Shown piece after piece: positions 32,360-41,906 of a stretch of 42,033 bases of DNA (position 1 is the stretch's first letter; the number at the start of each line of letters is the position of its first letter). The DNA lies in assembly GCA_937880705.1 (NCBI GenBank), contig CALGRZ010000115.1, positions 1-42,033 of the forward strand. Direction: 5' to 3'. The notes below the pieces were generated by a model. It made no database searches. It saw only the letters and a list, made by a program, of their open reading frames with translations, and was not told the DNA's origin. This DNA is from an uncultured Alistipes sp. (GTDB lineage Bacteria > Bacteroidota > Bacteroidia > Bacteroidales > Rikenellaceae). Made by a program: the position numbers and the translations under genes.

Positions 32360-34720
32360 ATGAACTATCTGTTGTCGGAAATAGCCCATGTTGTGGGTGG
32401 TAGGTTTCATGGCTGTGACCTTCGTGTGAGGGAGGTGGCTACCGACTCGCGCAGTGTTATGGCCTCGGATGAGGTGGTCTTCGCCGCTATCAATGGCAAG
32501 AACCACGATGGCCATAACTATCTGGACCGTATGGCTATGCGCGGTGTTAGAGCCTTTATCGTCGAGCGCGAGGTGGAGCTGAAGGAGGGTTGCGGCGTGG
32601 TTGTCGTGGACTCTACCATAGATGCTCTGCAACGACTTGCCATGCACAACCGAGCACGCTTTGGCGGACAGATGGTCGCCATCACGGGCTCCAACGGCAA
32701 GACCATCGTTAAGGAGTGGGCTGCGCGCTCGATACCCGACACGGTGCGCTCGTTTGCATCGCCAAAGAGCTATAACTCGCAGCTGGGCGTTGCCCTGTCG
32801 CTGTTGATGCTCTCGGGTGAGGAGCAGGTCGCCTTTATCGAGGCGGGTATCTCCGAGCCTGGCGAGATGGAGCGTCTGGAGCGTATGATCGCGCCCGATA
32901 TCGTTGTCTTCACCTCGATAGGTGATGCTCACTCGGTGAACTTCCAGAGCGAGGAGCACAAGATTGCCGAGAAGCTCATCCTGGCGCGTCGCGCACGAAC
33001 AATTATATATAGTAGTGAGTACCCCTCGCTGTCGGGAGCCATACTCCGCAACTATGGCGATCGTCGTCTGGTGGATAGCTGTCGCGAGGCGGTCGATGAT
33101 ATGCTGGAGTTGAGCGATGCCCTGATGGTCGATGCCGGCCACGTCTCGGCACTTATGCGCGAGCTGGGCTACTCGGTCGATGGCGCGGTATTTTCGGCCA
33201 AGGTGGCTATGCGCCTCGAACTCAAGGAGGGTATCGACGACTCGATGATTATCGACGACAGTTACAACTCGGATATCAACTCCGTGTTGGTGGCTCTCAA
33301 CGCCCTGCACCTGCGCTCTATGGGTCGACGCACCGTCGCCGTGATCTCGGATATACGTCAGAGCGGCATGCCCAGCGACGAGCTCTATGGCCGTGTGGCC
33401 GAGGCTGTTAGCAAGGCGGGTGTTGACCACCTGATTGGCGTGGGCGAGAACATCTCGTCGTATGCCCGTCTGTTTGGCCCCCAGGCCTCGTTCTACCACT
33501 CTACCGAGGAGCTTATCGAGAGGTTCAACCAGGAGCGTTGGGCCAAGTCGGTGATACTCGTCAAGGGTAGTCGCGACAGCCGCTTTGAGAGGCTGTGTCG
33601 CCTGTTGGAGCGTAAGACACACACCACAACCTTGGAGGTGGATCTGGCTGCTATGCGCAAGAATTTGAGTTACTTCCGCTCGCACCTGCCCGCACACCAC
33701 CCCATGGTGGCTATGGTCAAGGCGTGGAGCTATGGTACCGGCGATGTGGATGTGGCCCGCATGCTGCAACACGAGGGCGTTAAGTATCTCGCTGTGGCCT
33801 TTGCCGATGAGGGTGTCACGCTGCGCTCGAAGGGTATAACGATGCCTATCGTGGTGCTCAATGCCGACCATGATAGCTTCGATGTTATGGTTGCCCACGA
33901 CCTCGAGCCGGAGATATACAGCTTCCGCTCACTCGATGAGTTCCGCCATGCTGTGCACCGTGCCGGCCGCAAGTCATACCCCATACATGTGAAGCTCGAT
34001 ACGGGCATGCACCGTCTGGGCTTTGTCGAGGATGAGATAGATGTGCTAGGCCGATCGCTCTACAAGGATGAGTCGCTGCGCGTAGCCACCATCTTCTCGC
34101 ACCTGTCGTGTGCCGATATGCCCGAGGAGGATAAGTTCACCCGTAGCCAGATAGAGCTCTTCGACTATATGAGCCAGCAGCTTGGCGAGTGGCTCGACTA
34201 TAAGCCCCTGCGCCATATCGCCAACTCGGCAGCCATAGTGCGCTTCAAGGAGGCCGCCTTCGACATGTGTCGTCTGGGTCTGGGTCTTTATGGCTTTGGC
34301 TTCGAGCACAACGACAAGCTGATCCCCGTGGCTACGCTCACAACACGCATCGTGCAGCTTAAGACCCTGTCGCGTGGCGAGTCGGTGGGCTATGGCCGCA
34401 GTGCGCGTCTGGAGCGCGATACAACCATCGCCACCATACCTATCGGCTATGCCGACGGTCTGGATCGTCATCTGGGCAATGGTCGTTGGCAGGTATCCAT
34501 ACGAGGCCAGAGAGCACCCATCATAGGACGTGTATGTATGGATAGTGCCATGGTCGACATCAGCCACATCGAGGGTGTCGAGGTGGGTGATCGTGTGACA
34601 ATCTTCTCGGCCGAGCAGGGACTCACACTCGAAGATATGGCGCGTGTGCTGGATACTATCAGCTACGAGATCATGACCTCGATATCGGCGCGCGTGAAAC
34701 GTATTTATACCGAACGATAA
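32360..34720 (+). CDS. Bifunctional UDP-N-acetylmuramoyl-tripeptide--D-Ala-D-Ala ligase/alanine racemase (MurF-Alr fusion)
   Basis: 786 aa. N-terminal MurF (about 1-425): DSRSV...FAAINGKNHDGH, ATP loop ITGSNGKTIVK, IEAGISEPGEM and DDSYNSDINS. C-terminal alanine racemase (about 425-786): VDLAAMRKNLSYF, PLP-binding Lys454 in MVKAWSYG, SVGYGRS and GRVCMDSAMVDI. The fusion is standard in Bacteroidetes and couples D-Ala supply to D-Ala-D-Ala addition in peptidoglycan synthesis. It is the organism's canonical MurF, distinct from the membrane-anchored MurF-like protein at 13234-14796. The stop overlaps the next start by one base (TAATG). Confidence 0.95.
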   Translation: MNYLLSEIAHVVGGRFHGCDLRVREVATDSRSVMASDEVVFAAINGKNHDGHNYLDRMAMRGVRAFIVEREVELKEGCGVVVVDSTIDALQRLAMHNRARFGGQMVAITGSNGKTIVKEWAARSIPDTVRSFASPKSYNSQLGVALSLLMLSGEEQVAFIEAGISEPGEMERLERMIAPDIVVFTSIGDAHSVNFQSEEHKIAEKLILARRARTIIYSSEYPSLSGAILRNYGDRRLVDSCREAVDDMLELSDALMVDAGHVSALMRELGYSVDGAVFSAKVAMRLELKEGIDDSMIIDDSYNSDINSVLVALNALHLRSMGRRTVAVISDIRQSGMPSDELYGRVAEAVSKAGVDHLIGVGENISSYARLFGPQASFYHSTEELIERFNQERWAKSVILVKGSRDSRFERLCRLLERKTHTTTLEVDLAAMRKNLSYFRSHLPAHHPMVAMVKAWSYGTGDVDVARMLQHEGVKYLAVAFADEGVTLRSKGITMPIVVLNADHDSFDVMVAHDLEPEIYSFRSLDEFRHAVHRAGRKSYPIHVKLDTGMHRLGFVEDEIDVLGRSLYKDESLRVATIFSHLSCADMPEEDKFTRSQIELFDYMSQQLGEWLDYKPLRHIANSAAIVRFKEAAFDMCRLGLGLYGFGFEHNDKLIPVATLTTRIVQLKTLSRGESVGYGRSARLERDTTIATIPIGYADGLDRHLGNGRWQVSIRGQRAPIIGRVCMDSAMVDISHIEGVEVGDRVTIFSAEQGLTLEDMARVLDTISYEIMTSISARVKRIYTER

Positions 34721-35433
34721 TGAAGGGAACGATATATATGATACCTTGCCCCATATCCGATAGTCGGGAGGTGTGGGATGTGCTGCCGGAGGCTAACCGC
34801 GAGATAATGCGCTCGTTGGACTACTTCATCGTTGAGAATACCCGCTCGGCACGTCGCTTTCTGTCGAAGGCGCGCATAGGTCGTGCCATCGAGGAGCTGG
34901 AGTTTGTCGAGCTCAACGAACATACCACCTTAGAGCAGGATGTGGAGCGTATGTTGCGCCCCGTGCTCGAGGGTCGCTCGGCGGGTGTCATCTCCGAGGC
35001 CGGTGTGCCCGGTGTTGCCGACCCCGGGGCAGACATCGTGGCTTTGGCACATCGCCATGGCGTGAGGGTGGTGCCGTTGGTAGGCCCTTCGTCGATACTT
35101 ATGGTTATGATGGCCTCGGGGCAGAATGGACAATCTTTCGCCTTTGTTGGCTACCTGCCCATCAAGGAGCCGGAGCGCGGCCGCACGATAAAGTCGCTCG
35201 AGCAACGAGCACGTCACGAGCACCAGGCGCAGATATTCATCGAAGCACCTTACCGCAACGTCAAACTCTTCGAGACGTTGCTGGCGACGCTCTCGGCCGA
35301 GATACGCCTCACCGTGGCTGCCGATATCACCTCGCCCGATGAGCTTATCGTAACACGTCGTGTGGCGGAGTGGCGACGACTGCCGATGCCCAACATCGAG
35401 AAGCGTCCAACAATCTTTGTATTAGGCATATAA
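34720..35433 (+). CDS. RsmI-type SAM-dependent methyltransferase (tetrapyrrole methylase fold)
   Basis: 237 aa. Tetrapyrrole methylase fold with IPCPISD, the acceptor-like VISEAGVPGVADPG motif, VVPLVGPSS and FVGYLP. Such motifs mark RsmI, which 2'-O-methylates C1402 of 16S rRNA. The Bacteroidetes form is shorter than E. coli RsmI (286 aa) and lacks the extra C-terminal segment, so the precise target is less certain. Translationally coupled to MurF-Alr through a 1-bp overlap. Confidence 0.88.
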   Translation: MKGTIYMIPCPISDSREVWDVLPEANREIMRSLDYFIVENTRSARRFLSKARIGRAIEELEFVELNEHTTLEQDVERMLRPVLEGRSAGVISEAGVPGVADPGADIVALAHRHGVRVVPLVGPSSILMVMMASGQNGQSFAFVGYLPIKEPERGRTIKSLEQRARHEHQAQIFIEAPYRNVKLFETLLATLSAEIRLTVAADITSPDELIVTRRVAEWRRLPMPNIEKRPTIFVLGI

Positions 35434-35475
35434 TTTGTTCGATATATAGTGTAAGGATAATAAAAAATATAAGAT

Positions 35476-36054
35476 ATGAATAAGCAAACATCTGAAAAAG
35501 AGCAGGATATAAAGAATGTGCAGCAGGAGGCGGTAGCCGACGAGCCTACTGTCGAGTCAGCCGCTGCGGACAATATGGCAGAGGCCGAGGCCGCCGAGTC
35601 GGACAATATGGCAGAGCCCTCGTTGGAGGAGCAGCTTGCCGCGTGGCGAGATAAGTACCTGCGTCTGCAGGCCGAGTTTGACAACTTCCGCAAGCGCACC
35701 ATCAAGGAGAAGATGGAGCTTGTGGAGCGTGGCTGTGAGGGCGCGTGGAAGTCTATACTGCCCATCCTCGACGACATAGAGCGTGCCGTGGCTGCCTCGC
35801 ATAAGAGCGACGATATCGAGGCTCTGCGTCAGGGCGAGGAGCTGGTGATGAAGAAGTTTGAGAGCGTTCTGCAGGCTGCCGGCATCACCCCCATCGAGTG
35901 CCTCGACAAGCCCTTCAACGAGGATGAGCAGGAGGCTGTGGCTCGCTTTGCCGCGGGCGATGAGAAGCGTGGTCTGGTTATCGACTGCGTGCAGCGTGGC
36001 TATAAGCTCGGTGAGCATGTGTTGCGCTATGCCAAGGTTGTGGTGGGCGAGTAA
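35476..36054 (+). CDS. grpE: Nucleotide exchange factor GrpE
   Basis: 192 aa. An acidic, Ala/Glu-rich N-terminal tail (about 1-50) precedes the long helix LAAWRDKYLRLQAEFDNFRKRT. The C-terminal beta domain ends with VQRGYKLGEHVLRYAKVVV, the family signature. It releases ADP from DnaK. dnaK is not in the window; dnaJ follows after 36 bp. I see no CIRCE element or clear heat-shock promoter upstream. Confidence 0.96.
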   Translation: MNKQTSEKEQDIKNVQQEAVADEPTVESAAADNMAEAEAAESDNMAEPSLEEQLAAWRDKYLRLQAEFDNFRKRTIKEKMELVERGCEGAWKSILPILDDIERAVAASHKSDDIEALRQGEELVMKKFESVLQAAGITPIECLDKPFNEDEQEAVARFAAGDEKRGLVIDCVQRGYKLGEHVLRYAKVVVGE

Positions 36055-36090
36055 AACCCGATAAACGAAGAAAAATAAGAGAGTTACTAT

Positions 36091-37251
36091 ATGGCAGAGA
36101 AGAGAGATTACTACGAGGTGTTGGGCGTGGAGCGCAATGCCGATGCCGACACCATAAAGAAGGCCTACCGCAAGGCGGCCATCAAGTACCATCCCGATAA
36201 GAATCCGGGTGACAAGGAGGCCGAGGAGAAGTTCAAGGAGGCTGCCGAGGCCTATGATGTGCTCTCCAACGAGGAGAAGCGCGCCCGCTACGACCGCTTT
36301 GGTCATGCAGGCATGGGTGGCGCAGCAGGTGGTGCCGGAGGCTTTGGAGGCTTCGGTGGCGGCTTCTCGATGGAGGACATCTTCGAGCAGTTTGGCGACA
36401 TCTTTGGCGGAGCCTTTGGTGGTGGTCGCAGCTATGGCGGTGGCCGCAGCCAGCGTGTCAACCGCGGTAGCGACATCCGCGTGACGGTGAAGCTCACGTT
36501 GCAGGAGATATCCGAGGGTGTAACCAAGAAGCTCAAGATCAACAAGAGTGTGGCCTGCGACAAGTGTGGCGGTACGGGTGCCAAGGACTCGTCGTCGTAC
36601 GAGACCTGCTCGACATGTAACGGCTCGGGCTATGTGGTTACGGTGCAGAACTCGTTCTTCGGCCGTATGCAGACACAGAGCGTCTGCCCCACCTGTGGCG
36701 GTCAGGGTCGTGTCATCAAGGCCAAGTGTGACAAGTGCCACGGCGAGGGTGCCATCAAGGGCTCGGAGATCGTCGAGGTTAAGATACCCGCAGGTGTGGG
36801 TGCCGGCATGGCTCTCACGGTGCGTGGTAAGGGTAATGCTGCGCGTCAGGGTGGCCAGAATGGTGACCTCTTGGTGGTTATCGAGGAGGAGCACAACCCG
36901 CAGCTTATACGCGATGGCGAGGATCTGATCCACAACCTCAACATAACCGTAACGACGGCTATTCTCGGTGGTGAGGTCGAGGTGCCCACCATTGATGGCA
37001 AGGCGCGCATTAAGATTGCACCCGGCACCCATGCCGGCAAGGTGCTTCGTCTGCGTGGCAAGGGTCTGCCCGAGGTTAACGGACTTGGTCGTGGCGACAT
37101 CATGGTTGTTGTCGACATCACCATCCCCGACGACCTGACCAAGGATGAGCGCGAGTTGGTCGAGAAGTTGGCCGACAAGCCCCATTTTAAGCAGGCAGAG
37201 GGTGTTGAGAATCAGAATATATTTGAGAGGATGAAGAACTTCTTCCGATAA
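36091..37251 (+). CDS. dnaJ: Chaperone protein DnaJ
   Basis: 386 aa. J domain (1-70) with HPD in YHPDKNPG, Gly/Phe-rich linker (about 72-125), and a zinc-binding region with four CxxCxGxG repeats ([32 protein letters not shown]). The C-terminal substrate-binding domains end in NFFR. Type I DnaJ, complete. Partner of DnaK and GrpE in protein folding. Confidence 0.97.
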   Translation: MAEKRDYYEVLGVERNADADTIKKAYRKAAIKYHPDKNPGDKEAEEKFKEAAEAYDVLSNEEKRARYDRFGHAGMGGAAGGAGGFGGFGGGFSMEDIFEQFGDIFGGAFGGGRSYGGGRSQRVNRGSDIRVTVKLTLQEISEGVTKKLKINKSVACDKCGGTGAKDSSSYETCSTCNGSGYVVTVQNSFFGRMQTQSVCPTCGGQGRVIKAKCDKCHGEGAIKGSEIVEVKIPAGVGAGMALTVRGKGNAARQGGQNGDLLVVIEEEHNPQLIRDGEDLIHNLNITVTTAILGGEVEVPTIDGKARIKIAPGTHAGKVLRLRGKGLPEVNGLGRGDIMVVVDITIPDDLTKDERELVEKLADKPHFKQAEGVENQNIFERMKNFFR

Positions 37252-37317
37252 TTTGTTGTGATAGTGGCGCATCTGCGGTGTCAAGCTCATTGCCTTGAAT
37301 GGGGATGTACCCCAGCA

Positions 37318-37440
37318 GAGGCTGAATAAAAAGTGTATTTTGTCGTTACGCTCGCCCTCAAAATCCTCACATACTCCAAGTATGCTGCGGTTTTTCGGGC
37401 TTCGCAAGCCTAAAACTACACCTTTTTCTTCAACCTCAAG
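37318..37440. repeat. Intergenic repeat family, copy 3 (best preserved)
   Basis: 123 bp bounded by imperfect inverted repeats. The left arm 37318-37341 and the right arm 37412-37437 match at about 24 positions, with two single-base indels and two mismatches. The middle folds on itself around CATACT-CCA-AGTATG (37369-37383). Copies at 19163-19290 and 23203-23389 share the core. It lies downstream of dnaJ, in the 265-bp gap before the next gene. No ORF. Confidence 0.82.
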
Positions 37441-37516
37441 ATAGCCAGAGATTTCGACTTGATACCTCCTCTACCTCTTCGAATGGGGAGCTAAATAGCG
37501 TAAAAAACAATATACT

Positions 37517-38062
37517 ATGTCAATATTTCGACCGCCCAAGCTCAAACCGAGGCAGTTTAACTACATACCACGTTACTACGACCCCGTAAAAGAGGAGCGT
37601 GACCGTCGTCGCCGTGAGTTGCATGGCACCTCTTCCGAGACGGATAAGGAGGACTACACCCCCGGAAAGTACATCCGAACACAGCGCGAGGCACGCGATG
37701 TGCAGCGCGAGGTGTCGTCGGCAGATGGCTTCCGCAGAGTACGCAACATGGCACTCATAACTGCCGCGCTGGTGGTGGCATTTCTCGTGCTCTTTCCGCG
37801 CATCATGTCGTTTGTGGAGCGTGCCAACGATGAGAAGCTCGCATCGGGTGTTGCCACAGAGGCTGTTGTGATGCCCGGTGACAGCATCGACTGGGAGGGT
37901 GTGACCCTGCACGAGATGCACGGAGATATTGACTTCCGTGAGTTTGAGACGCTCACGCCCGAGATCATCAACGAGATCGAGGAGTGGCAGAGCAGCGTGG
38001 GTCAGATCACCATCTACTCCGACGATGTCGAGATCAAGGATGGAAAACGAGTAACCGAGTAA
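37517..38062 (+). CDS. Single-pass membrane protein upstream of mutL, function unknown
   Basis: 181 aa. A basic, Arg/Lys-rich cytoplasmic N-terminus (about 1-75, FRPPKLKPRQFNYIPRYYDP), one transmembrane helix (about 78-97, ALITAALVVAFLVLFPRIM) and an acidic C-terminal half. The FxYxPRYYDP start is a pattern I recall from proteins encoded just upstream of mutL in Bacteroidetes. No function can be assigned. The mutL start follows after 11 bp. Confidence 0.82.
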   Translation: MSIFRPPKLKPRQFNYIPRYYDPVKEERDRRRRELHGTSSETDKEDYTPGKYIRTQREARDVQREVSSADGFRRVRNMALITAALVVAFLVLFPRIMSFVERANDEKLASGVATEAVVMPGDSIDWEGVTLHEMHGDIDFREFETLTPEIINEIEEWQSSVGQITIYSDDVEIKDGKRVTE

Positions 38063-38073
38063 AACTACCAAAG

Positions 38074-40002
38074 ATGAATCGTATAAAGCTCCTAAGCGAG
38101 ATTGTCGCTAACCAGATAGCCGCCGGCGAGGTGGTAAACTCTCCATCGAACGTCGTCAAGGAGATGATGGAGAACTCGCTCGATGCGGGTGCTCGCACCG
38201 TGCGTGTCAACTTCCGCGACGGAGGCAAGGAGCTCATACAGATCATCGACGATGGCGAGGGTATGTCGGCTGTGGATGCACGCATGGCCTTTGACCGTCA
38301 CGCCACCAGCAAGATACGCTCCATAGAGGATGTCTACGACCTGCACACCTTCGGCTTCCGTGGTGAGGCACTCGCCTCGATAGCTGCTGTGGCCGAGGTG
38401 GAGCTGCGCACACGACGTGAGGAGGATGAGATCGGCACGTTGACCACGATAGGTGGTGGCGAGTTCCGCTCGCAGACACCCGTGGCATGCCCTCGAGGAG
38501 CGCAGTTTATGGTGCGCAACCTCTTCTACAACGTCCCCTCGCGACGTAAGTTTATCGACGGCGACAACTCGCGCCTCGCAACGCAGATAAAGCATGAGTT
38601 CCAGCGTGTGGCCTTATGCAACCCCAATGTGGAGTTCGAGCTGCGACAGAACGATGCTCCGCTCTACCATCTTCTGCCCACAAACCGTCGTGGCCGCATC
38701 ATTGACCTTGTGGGCAAGCACATCAAGCAGAACCTGCTCGACGTTGAGGTGGATACCACCGTGGCGCGCATCGAGGGCTTTGTGGGTCGCCCCGCAGCGG
38801 CCAAGAAGCGCAATAACGAGCAGTTCCTCTTTGTCAACGGCCGTTACTTCCAGTCGCCCGTGATGCAGCGAGCCATTGTCAAGGCCTACGAGAAGCTTAT
38901 CCCCGAGGGTTGCATGCCCTCATACTTCATATATATCACGGTCGAGCCCGACCGTGTGGATGTCAACGTGCATCCGCAGAAGACGACCGTTAAGTTTGCC
39001 GATCAGGATCTCATACTCCAGATACTGCAAGCCGCCGTGCGCGAGACGCTTGCCAAGACGGGTGCTGTGCCGATGATGGACTTCTCGGCAGAGGGCCGTG
39101 TCGAGATACCTGTGATCAGCCGCGAGCAGGTGGTCTATCGCGAGCCTCGCTCGACGAGCAATGCCTCGTACAACCCCTTCGCAGCGGAGTATATAGACCC
39201 CACGGCACCTATGCCCGATGTGCCCTTCACCGGCTTTGACGTGCCCTATGACGGCTCGATGGATGATAAGAAGGGTAGTGCTCCGCGCATAGCTCCGACA
39301 CCGACAAGGGTCGAGGAGGAGTACTCGATGATGTCGTCGAGTGGCTCGACGGTGATGGAGTATATCGAGGAGGAGTCACAGCAGGCCTTCGATCTTATCG
39401 TCTCGTCGATGAAGGTGGATGCCGAGGAGCGTACCTTTGGTGAGGTGATGGCTCTGCCGGGAGGCTATGCCGTAGCTATCTATGGCGGTCAGGCCGTGGT
39501 GGTGAGCCTCAGGCGTGCCTATGAGCGAGTGCTCTACGATAATATCCTCGGTGTGATGCTCTCGTCGGGTACGGCACCCACGCAGCGTATGTTCTTTGCC
39601 GAGGTGCTGACTCTCTCGGACGAGGAGTACAGCCTCATGGAGGAGCATGCCACGGAGTTTGCTGCGCTCGGCTTCGATATAGAGTTCAAGGGTGAGGGTC
39701 GTCTGGAGGTTATCGGACGTCCTGCGATGATCGACATGGCCACACCGCTCGACGAGCTTATCTACGACCTGCTGCACGGCATTGAGGATGGTAGGCTGCC
39801 TGTGGATGAGGAGCGCAAGCGTCTGGCAATGCTCATGGCGCAGCGTGGCAGCGCGGGCTATGGTCGCGGCATGAAGTCCAATGAGGCGCAGGAGCTGCTC
39901 TCGCGCCTGCAGATGTGCAACGATTGCAACTATTCGCCCTCCGGAGCACCCATCCTCGCGCCGCTCACACTCGAGGAGTTACGCCATAAATTAACGAAAT
40001 AG
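38074..40002 (+). CDS. mutL: DNA mismatch repair protein MutL with degenerate endonuclease motifs
   Basis: 642 aa from the ATG at 38074; an in-frame opening further upstream would run into the previous gene. N-terminal GHKL ATPase with NQIAAGEVV, ENSLDAGA, DDGEGM and TFGFRGEAL. The transducer domain and a linker (about 350-450) precede the C-terminal dimerisation domain. The metal-binding DQHA(x)2E motif of nuclease-type MutL is replaced by SLRRAYER at 478-485, and the CPHGRP motif near the C-terminus reads YSPSGAP. ATPase function looks intact; nicking activity is doubtful. It belongs to a run with the rhomboid and EEP genes. Confidence 0.93.
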   Translation: MNRIKLLSEIVANQIAAGEVVNSPSNVVKEMMENSLDAGARTVRVNFRDGGKELIQIIDDGEGMSAVDARMAFDRHATSKIRSIEDVYDLHTFGFRGEALASIAAVAEVELRTRREEDEIGTLTTIGGGEFRSQTPVACPRGAQFMVRNLFYNVPSRRKFIDGDNSRLATQIKHEFQRVALCNPNVEFELRQNDAPLYHLLPTNRRGRIIDLVGKHIKQNLLDVEVDTTVARIEGFVGRPAAAKKRNNEQFLFVNGRYFQSPVMQRAIVKAYEKLIPEGCMPSYFIYITVEPDRVDVNVHPQKTTVKFADQDLILQILQAAVRETLAKTGAVPMMDFSAEGRVEIPVISREQVVYREPRSTSNASYNPFAAEYIDPTAPMPDVPFTGFDVPYDGSMDDKKGSAPRIAPTPTRVEEEYSMMSSSGSTVMEYIEEESQQAFDLIVSSMKVDAEERTFGEVMALPGGYAVAIYGGQAVVVSLRRAYERVLYDNILGVMLSSGTAPTQRMFFAEVLTLSDEEYSLMEEHATEFAALGFDIEFKGEGRLEVIGRPAMIDMATPLDELIYDLLHGIEDGRLPVDEERKRLAMLMAQRGSAGYGRGMKSNEAQELLSRLQMCNDCNYSPSGAPILAPLTLEELRHKLTK

Positions 40003-40015
40003 AGAGATACCGATT

Positions 40016-40663
40016 ATGAATATGTATATGGCGAGGCCGCAGATGCCTCCCGTAGTAAAAAATCTGCTTATAGCCAACGGCGTAGCCTTCTTGGCTACGA
40101 TATTGCTTGATAAGTATGCCATCTTCGAACTCTTTGCCCTCTTCCCCGTGGGCAGCCCCTTCTTCCATATATGGCAGCCCTTAAGCTACATGTTCCTGCA
40201 TGGAGGCTTCTCGCATCTCTTCTTCAACATGTTTGCACTGTGGATGTTTGGCCGTGACCTAGAGTGGGAGATGGGCTCGAAGCGTTTCCTGATCTACTAC
40301 CTTGTCTGTGGCGTGGGTGCTGCGCTGGTGCAGTGGGGTATGGCCGAGATTGACCTTATGCGCATGTCGGAGTACTCGCCCGCATATATGCAGTATCTCT
40401 GCACGCCGACCGTAGGTGCCTCGGGTGCGGTCTTTGGTCTGTTGCTGGCCTTCGGCATGCTGCACCCCAATGCTGTGATCATGCTTATGTTCCCGCCCAT
40501 ACCGATGAAGGCCAAGTGGTTTGTCATCATCTATGGTCTTGTCGAGCTTCTGTTCGGCATCTCGGGACGTATGGATAATGTGGCACACTTTGCCCACCTC
40601 GGAGGTATGTTCTGGGGCTGGCTGCTTATTATGTGGTGGCGATACCGCACCCGCAGATACTAA
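40016..40663 (+). CDS. Rhomboid family intramembrane serine protease
   Basis: 215 aa, six hydrophobic helices. Catalytic Ser in GASGAVFG (about residue 142) and His in VAHFAHLGG, plus the conserved HGGFSHLFFNM segment in the second helix (oxyanion Asn/His). It cleaves transmembrane substrates within the membrane; substrates are unknown. The start at 40016 has two further Met codons at positions 3 and 5. It follows mutL by 13 bp and is probably co-transcribed. Confidence 0.95.
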   Translation: MNMYMARPQMPPVVKNLLIANGVAFLATILLDKYAIFELFALFPVGSPFFHIWQPLSYMFLHGGFSHLFFNMFALWMFGRDLEWEMGSKRFLIYYLVCGVGAALVQWGMAEIDLMRMSEYSPAYMQYLCTPTVGASGAVFGLLLAFGMLHPNAVIMLMFPPIPMKAKWFVIIYGLVELLFGISGRMDNVAHFAHLGGMFWGWLLIMWWRYRTRRY

Positions 40664-40681
40664 CCCCCAATAAAAGATAGT

Positions 40682-41821
40682 ATGGCGCGCATCAACAGAT
40701 ACAATAGCGAACCCTTTGGAGCACCACGCCGTCGAGAGCGACGCTCGTTGCTTGCCTCGCTGGGTGTTATACTGCTTATGGCCGTGAGCATAACGCTTGT
40801 CATAGCCCTTCTTATGGCCTATGCCACGCCCTACATCAACCCTGCCAACTACGGCTCGTTGACCATCGTGGGTATCTTCGCCCCGATGCTCTACATCATG
40901 CTGGTGGTGTGTATGATGCTCTGGGCCATCATGCAGCGTTGGATATACGCCCTTGTGCTACTCGTAGTGCTTCTGCCGGGTGCCTTTCGCATCTCGGACT
41001 TCTACAACGTCAATATCCATCGCGAGGTGGAGCCCGAGAGAGATCGTCGTGCCTTCACGCTCATGAGCTATAACCTGCGTGGCTTCCGCGACGATAGTCA
41101 GGTGCAGCGTGCCTCGGACTTTGTCGACTATATGTTGTCGCTGGAGCGTATGCCCGATGTTGTCTGCCTGCAGGAGCTGCAGCGCGATGCTCGCGGCATA
41201 GACCGTCTGGACTCGCTCTTCGACTCGTACCATAGCTACCAGACCGTCGAGACGGAGTATTCGCACATAGTGACCTACTCGCGCTATCCCATCATACGAC
41301 GTGGCGAGATCGCCGGCGAGTCTCGTGGTACATCGCAGTGGTGCGATGTTGTGGTACGCCAGGATACACTGCGCATCTTCAACAACCACCTCTACACGAT
41401 GAACATCACATCGACCGACAGCAACGACATCAGCGATGGCAACATACTGCAAGATGGCGACCGCATGGCAAGCATCGTAAGGCGCATAGCCTCCAACTCG
41501 GCTATCCGTGCCGAGCATGTCGATACGCTGCGTATGGTGATGGATGCCACGCCTTACGAGTATGTGGCGTGTGGCGACTTCAACGATACGCCCATGTCGT
41601 ATGTCTACCGTCGTATGAGCCGAAAGCTCGATGACAGCTTCGTGGAGGGTGGCCGTGGCTATGGCTATACGTTTAGACCCATGCACTCGCTGTTGCGTAT
41701 CGACTACATCCTGCACAGCCGTGGCCTCACGACCAAGGAGTATAGTGCCGATACCGACTTTGAGATGTCGGATCACCTCCCCATAACGGCTCGAATAAGG
41801 GTCGAGCAGGAGGATAAATAG
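40682..41821 (+). CDS. Endonuclease/exonuclease/phosphatase (EEP) family membrane protein
   Basis: 379 aa. Three hydrophobic helices at the N-terminus (about 23-47, 60-81, 83-99), then an EEP domain from about residue 120: SYNLRGF, CLQELQ (metal-binding Glu), NNHLY, CGDFNDTP, RIDYIL and SDHLPI (catalytic Asp-His). All the catalytic positions are present. Membrane anchoring puts the catalytic domain outside or inside depending on topology; the substrate could be nucleic acid, a sphingolipid or an inositol phosphate. Last gene of the mutL run. Confidence 0.92.
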   Translation: MARINRYNSEPFGAPRRRERRSLLASLGVILLMAVSITLVIALLMAYATPYINPANYGSLTIVGIFAPMLYIMLVVCMMLWAIMQRWIYALVLLVVLLPGAFRISDFYNVNIHREVEPERDRRAFTLMSYNLRGFRDDSQVQRASDFVDYMLSLERMPDVVCLQELQRDARGIDRLDSLFDSYHSYQTVETEYSHIVTYSRYPIIRRGEIAGESRGTSQWCDVVVRQDTLRIFNNHLYTMNITSTDSNDISDGNILQDGDRMASIVRRIASNSAIRAEHVDTLRMVMDATPYEYVACGDFNDTPMSYVYRRMSRKLDDSFVEGGRGYGYTFRPMHSLLRIDYILHSRGLTTKEYSADTDFEMSDHLPITARIRVEQEDK

Positions 41822-41840
41822 CAAAATGTTTGAGCTTAAT

Positions 41841-41871
41841 TTTGCAGTTTCAAAATTTCTGCTTACCTTTG
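41841..41871 (+). promoter_or_regulatory. Promoter of rpmI
   Basis: TTTG at 41841-41844, 19-bp spacer, TACCTTTG at 41864-41871: a perfect consensus match, 35 bp before the start codon. Confidence 0.75.
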
Positions 41872-41906
41872 CGCGCTATGTTTAACTAATTTAACTTTTT
41901 ACAACA

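Noticed and set aside
31883..33898. 671-aa open frame on the minus strand opposite mutS2 and murF-alr
   Set aside because: Same reason: a shadow frame produced by the codon use of the real genes.
35557..37407. 616-aa open frame on the minus strand opposite grpE and dnaJ
   Set aside because: It is antisense to two certain genes, has no family resemblance and is rich in His/Leu/Val runs typical of the reverse complement of GAG/GCC-rich coding DNA.
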